The position numbers were made by a program, and so were the translations under genes. A DNA stretch of 6,940 nucleotides from the NCBI GenBank assembly GCA_026125625.1, contig JAHCKU010000170.1, forward strand, positions 1-6,940. Direction: 5' to 3'. Shown here one piece after another: positions 5,881 through 6,940 of this stretch; positions within the stretch are counted from its first letter, which is position 1, and each line of letters opens with the position of its first letter. This DNA comes from Burkholderiales bacterium. Its GTDB lineage: Bacteria > Pseudomonadota > Gammaproteobacteria > Burkholderiales > SHXO01. The notes beneath the pieces are model-generated. The model saw only the letters and a program-made list of their open reading frames with translations, made no database searches and was not told the origin of the DNA.

Positions 5881-5898
5881 CGTCGCACAGGTGCGACG
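5881..5898. promoter_or_regulatory. 18-bp palindrome, candidate operator or leader hairpin
   Basis: The sequence cgtcgcac-ag-gtgcgacg is a perfect inverted repeat with 8-bp arms and a 2-base centre. It lies 10 bases after the candidate -10 box and 31 bases before the ATG of the binding-protein gene. The 2-base centre makes a tight RNA hairpin unlikely at full stem length and fits a dimeric repressor site overlapping the start of transcription. No T-run follows, so it is a poor terminator for pldA. Confidence 0.5.
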
Positions 5899-5929
5899 CA
5901 CACTCAATCCACCTCCATCACCCTTCGCC

Positions 5930-6811
5930 ATGAAGCGTCTTCTCGATTCGATGCGCACGCTCGCCGTCGTCTTCACGCTTGCCTTCTCCACGCTGGCCCT
6001 GCCGCTGGCAAGCGGCCCGGCGCATGCCGCCGGCGCAATGGATGCGATCAGCCAAACGGGCACCATCCGCATGGGCTACCTGACGTCGGCGCCGCCGTTC
6101 TCTTTCGAGCGCAACGGTGAGCCGGCCGGCTACTCGGTCGAACTGTGCCAGGCAGTGGCGACAGATATCGGGCAGCAATTGGGACGGACGCTTCGCATCG
6201 AATGGGTCGCATTGTCACTGCAGAACCGGCTGAGCGCAGTACAGGAGGGACGGGTGCACGTGGAGTGCGGCACCACCACCTGGACGCTCTCGCGTCAGGA
6301 GCAAGTGGATTTCAGCCTGATGACCTTCATCGACGGTGGCACGGTTCTGGTGCGCGCCGACGAGCCGATCATGAATCTCAAAGACCTGGCCGGCAAACGC
6401 ATCGGCACGGTTCCAGGCACCACGACCGAGGCCAACCTGAAGCGGGCGCTGACGCGGCAAGCACTGACGGCCGAGGTGGTCGCAGTCGATTCGCCCGATC
6501 GGGGATTGGCCATGCTGTCGGCGGGAGAACTGGACGGCTACGCCTCCGATCGCCTGGTGCTGCTCGGCCTGGGCCTGACCACCGAAGGGATGAAGGAGCT
6601 GCGTCTGCTCGACGAGGATTTCTCCGTCGAACCGTATGCGCTGGCCTTGCCGCGCAACGACCCGGATCTGCGTCTGGCCGTGAATCGTGGCCTGGCCAGG
6701 CTGTACCGCGATGGTGGCATCGAGCCGATCTTCGAGCGCTGGTTCAGCCTGCTGGGCGATCCGAGCGTCCTGCTCGCCGCCTTGTACTATCTGCAGGGCA
6801 TTCCCGAGTGA
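5930..6811 (+). CDS. Periplasmic amino-acid-binding protein, family 3 (GltI-like)
   Basis: This 293-residue protein is an exported solute-binding component of a polar amino acid ABC importer. A signal peptide covers residues 1-33 with an AHA|A cleavage site. The mature part has the family 3 pattern: GYLTSAPPFSF (49-59), a ligand-facing loop near GEPAGYSVELC (63-73), SLQNRLSAVQEGRVHVECGTTTWT (96-119, of which QNR and ECGTTT recall glutamate/aspartate-binding GltI), SRQEQVDFS with Arg122 expected to hold the substrate carboxylate, the hinge-side VPGTTTEA (161-168), and an Asp at 207 in the usual amine-binding region. Glutamate/aspartate is the best guess for the ligand, not a proven one. The ATG at 5930 is preferred because it gives a normal MKR signal peptide; GTG 5891 is in frame but lies inside the palindrome. 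Neither has a clear Shine-Dalgarno. No permease or ATPase gene follows within the window. Confidence 0.9.
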   Translation: MKRLLDSMRTLAVVFTLAFSTLALPLASGPAHAAGAMDAISQTGTIRMGYLTSAPPFSFERNGEPAGYSVELCQAVATDIGQQLGRTLRIEWVALSLQNRLSAVQEGRVHVECGTTTWTLSRQEQVDFSLMTFIDGGTVLVRADEPIMNLKDLAGKRIGTVPGTTTEANLKRALTRQALTAEVVAVDSPDRGLAMLSAGELDGYASDRLVLLGLGLTTEGMKELRLLDEDFSVEPYALALPRNDPDLRLAVNRGLARLYRDGGIEPIFERWFSLLGDPSVLLAALYYLQGIPE

Positions 6812-6819
6812 GGGAGTCG

Positions 6820-6940
6820 ATGAAGTGGACGAGAGGTGAAGCAGTGGCGGCGAAGTCGATCGCCAGTACGATGATGATGCTCATGTTCGGGTTCGCGAAC
6901 GCGGATGACATACCCCCTCCTCCACCCATGCCCGAGGGGG
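6820..6940 (+). CDS. Small exported protein, 3' end outside window
   Basis: An open frame starts at ATG 6820, eight bases after the stop of the binding-protein gene, and runs to the window edge (40 codons visible). A purine-rich Shine-Dalgarno (tgaggga) overlaps the upstream stop, so the two genes are probably co-transcribed and translationally coupled. The protein begins with a basic n-region (MKWTRGEAVAAK), a Met-rich hydrophobic core (SIASTMMMLMFGF) and a likely signal peptidase site ANA|DD at about residue 28. The mature start DDIPPPPPMPEG is proline-rich. Small secreted proteobacterial proteins of the DUF2782 type can begin in a similar way, but that is recollection of style, not a match I can show. 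The function is unknown. Confidence 0.65.
   Translation, partial: MKWTRGEAVAAKSIASTMMMLMFGFANADDIPPPPPMPEG

Noticed and set aside
5891..5929. GTG start for the binding protein, adding 13 residues
   Set aside because: The GTG lies inside the 18-bp palindrome and the extra residues would put a Pro-rich stretch ahead of a normal MKR signal peptide.

Overview
This is a GC-rich window with compact genes, few gaps and proteins closest in motif to Gram-negative bacteria (lipoprotein MlaA, outer-membrane phospholipase A, a periplasmic binding protein). It looks like a chromosome of a Pseudomonadota member, most likely a betaproteobacterium or a high-GC gammaproteobacterium. That placement is inference from protein content and composition only. 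I see no phage, transposase, CRISPR, tRNA or rRNA sequence. Most of the window is ordinary core or near-core metabolism and envelope upkeep.

Layout. (1) Bases 1-948, plus strand: the C-terminal two thirds of class II fumarase FumC, cut by the left edge. (2) Bases 949-1141: the gap between two convergent genes, holding a well-formed palindromic repeat (998-1091) whose four stems can fold into a four-way junction. (3) Bases 1142-3489, minus strand: a two-gene unit, an atypical short-chain dehydrogenase followed by gabD (succinate-semialdehyde dehydrogenase). (4) Bases 3490-3752: a divergent intergenic region with a degenerate 40-bp direct repeat and a clear extended -10 promoter reading right. 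(5) Bases 3753-5835, plus strand: mlaA and pldA, tightly packed. (6) Bases 5836-5929: a promoter-like -10 box followed at once by an 18-bp palindrome. (7) Bases 5930-6811: a family 3 (GltI-like) periplasmic amino-acid-binding protein. (8) Bases 6820-6940: the start of a small exported protein, cut by the right edge.

How the genes fit together. MlaA and PldA both deal with phospholipids misplaced in the outer leaflet of the outer membrane: MlaA extracts them for return to the inner membrane, while PldA hydrolyses them. Their packing into one apparent transcription unit is the most coherent functional signal here. GabD would feed succinate semialdehyde into the TCA cycle as succinate, one step before the substrate of fumarase, but fumC is convergent with gabD and need not be co-regulated. 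The binding protein has no permease or ATPase beside it in this window.

I found no convincing undescribed multi-gene system. The items most worth a second look are the mlaA-pldA pairing and the possible CTG start of pldA, the extra N-terminal domain of PldA, the SDR lacking the usual Tyr/Lys catalytic pair, the four-way-junction repeat, and the palindrome beside the binding-protein promoter.
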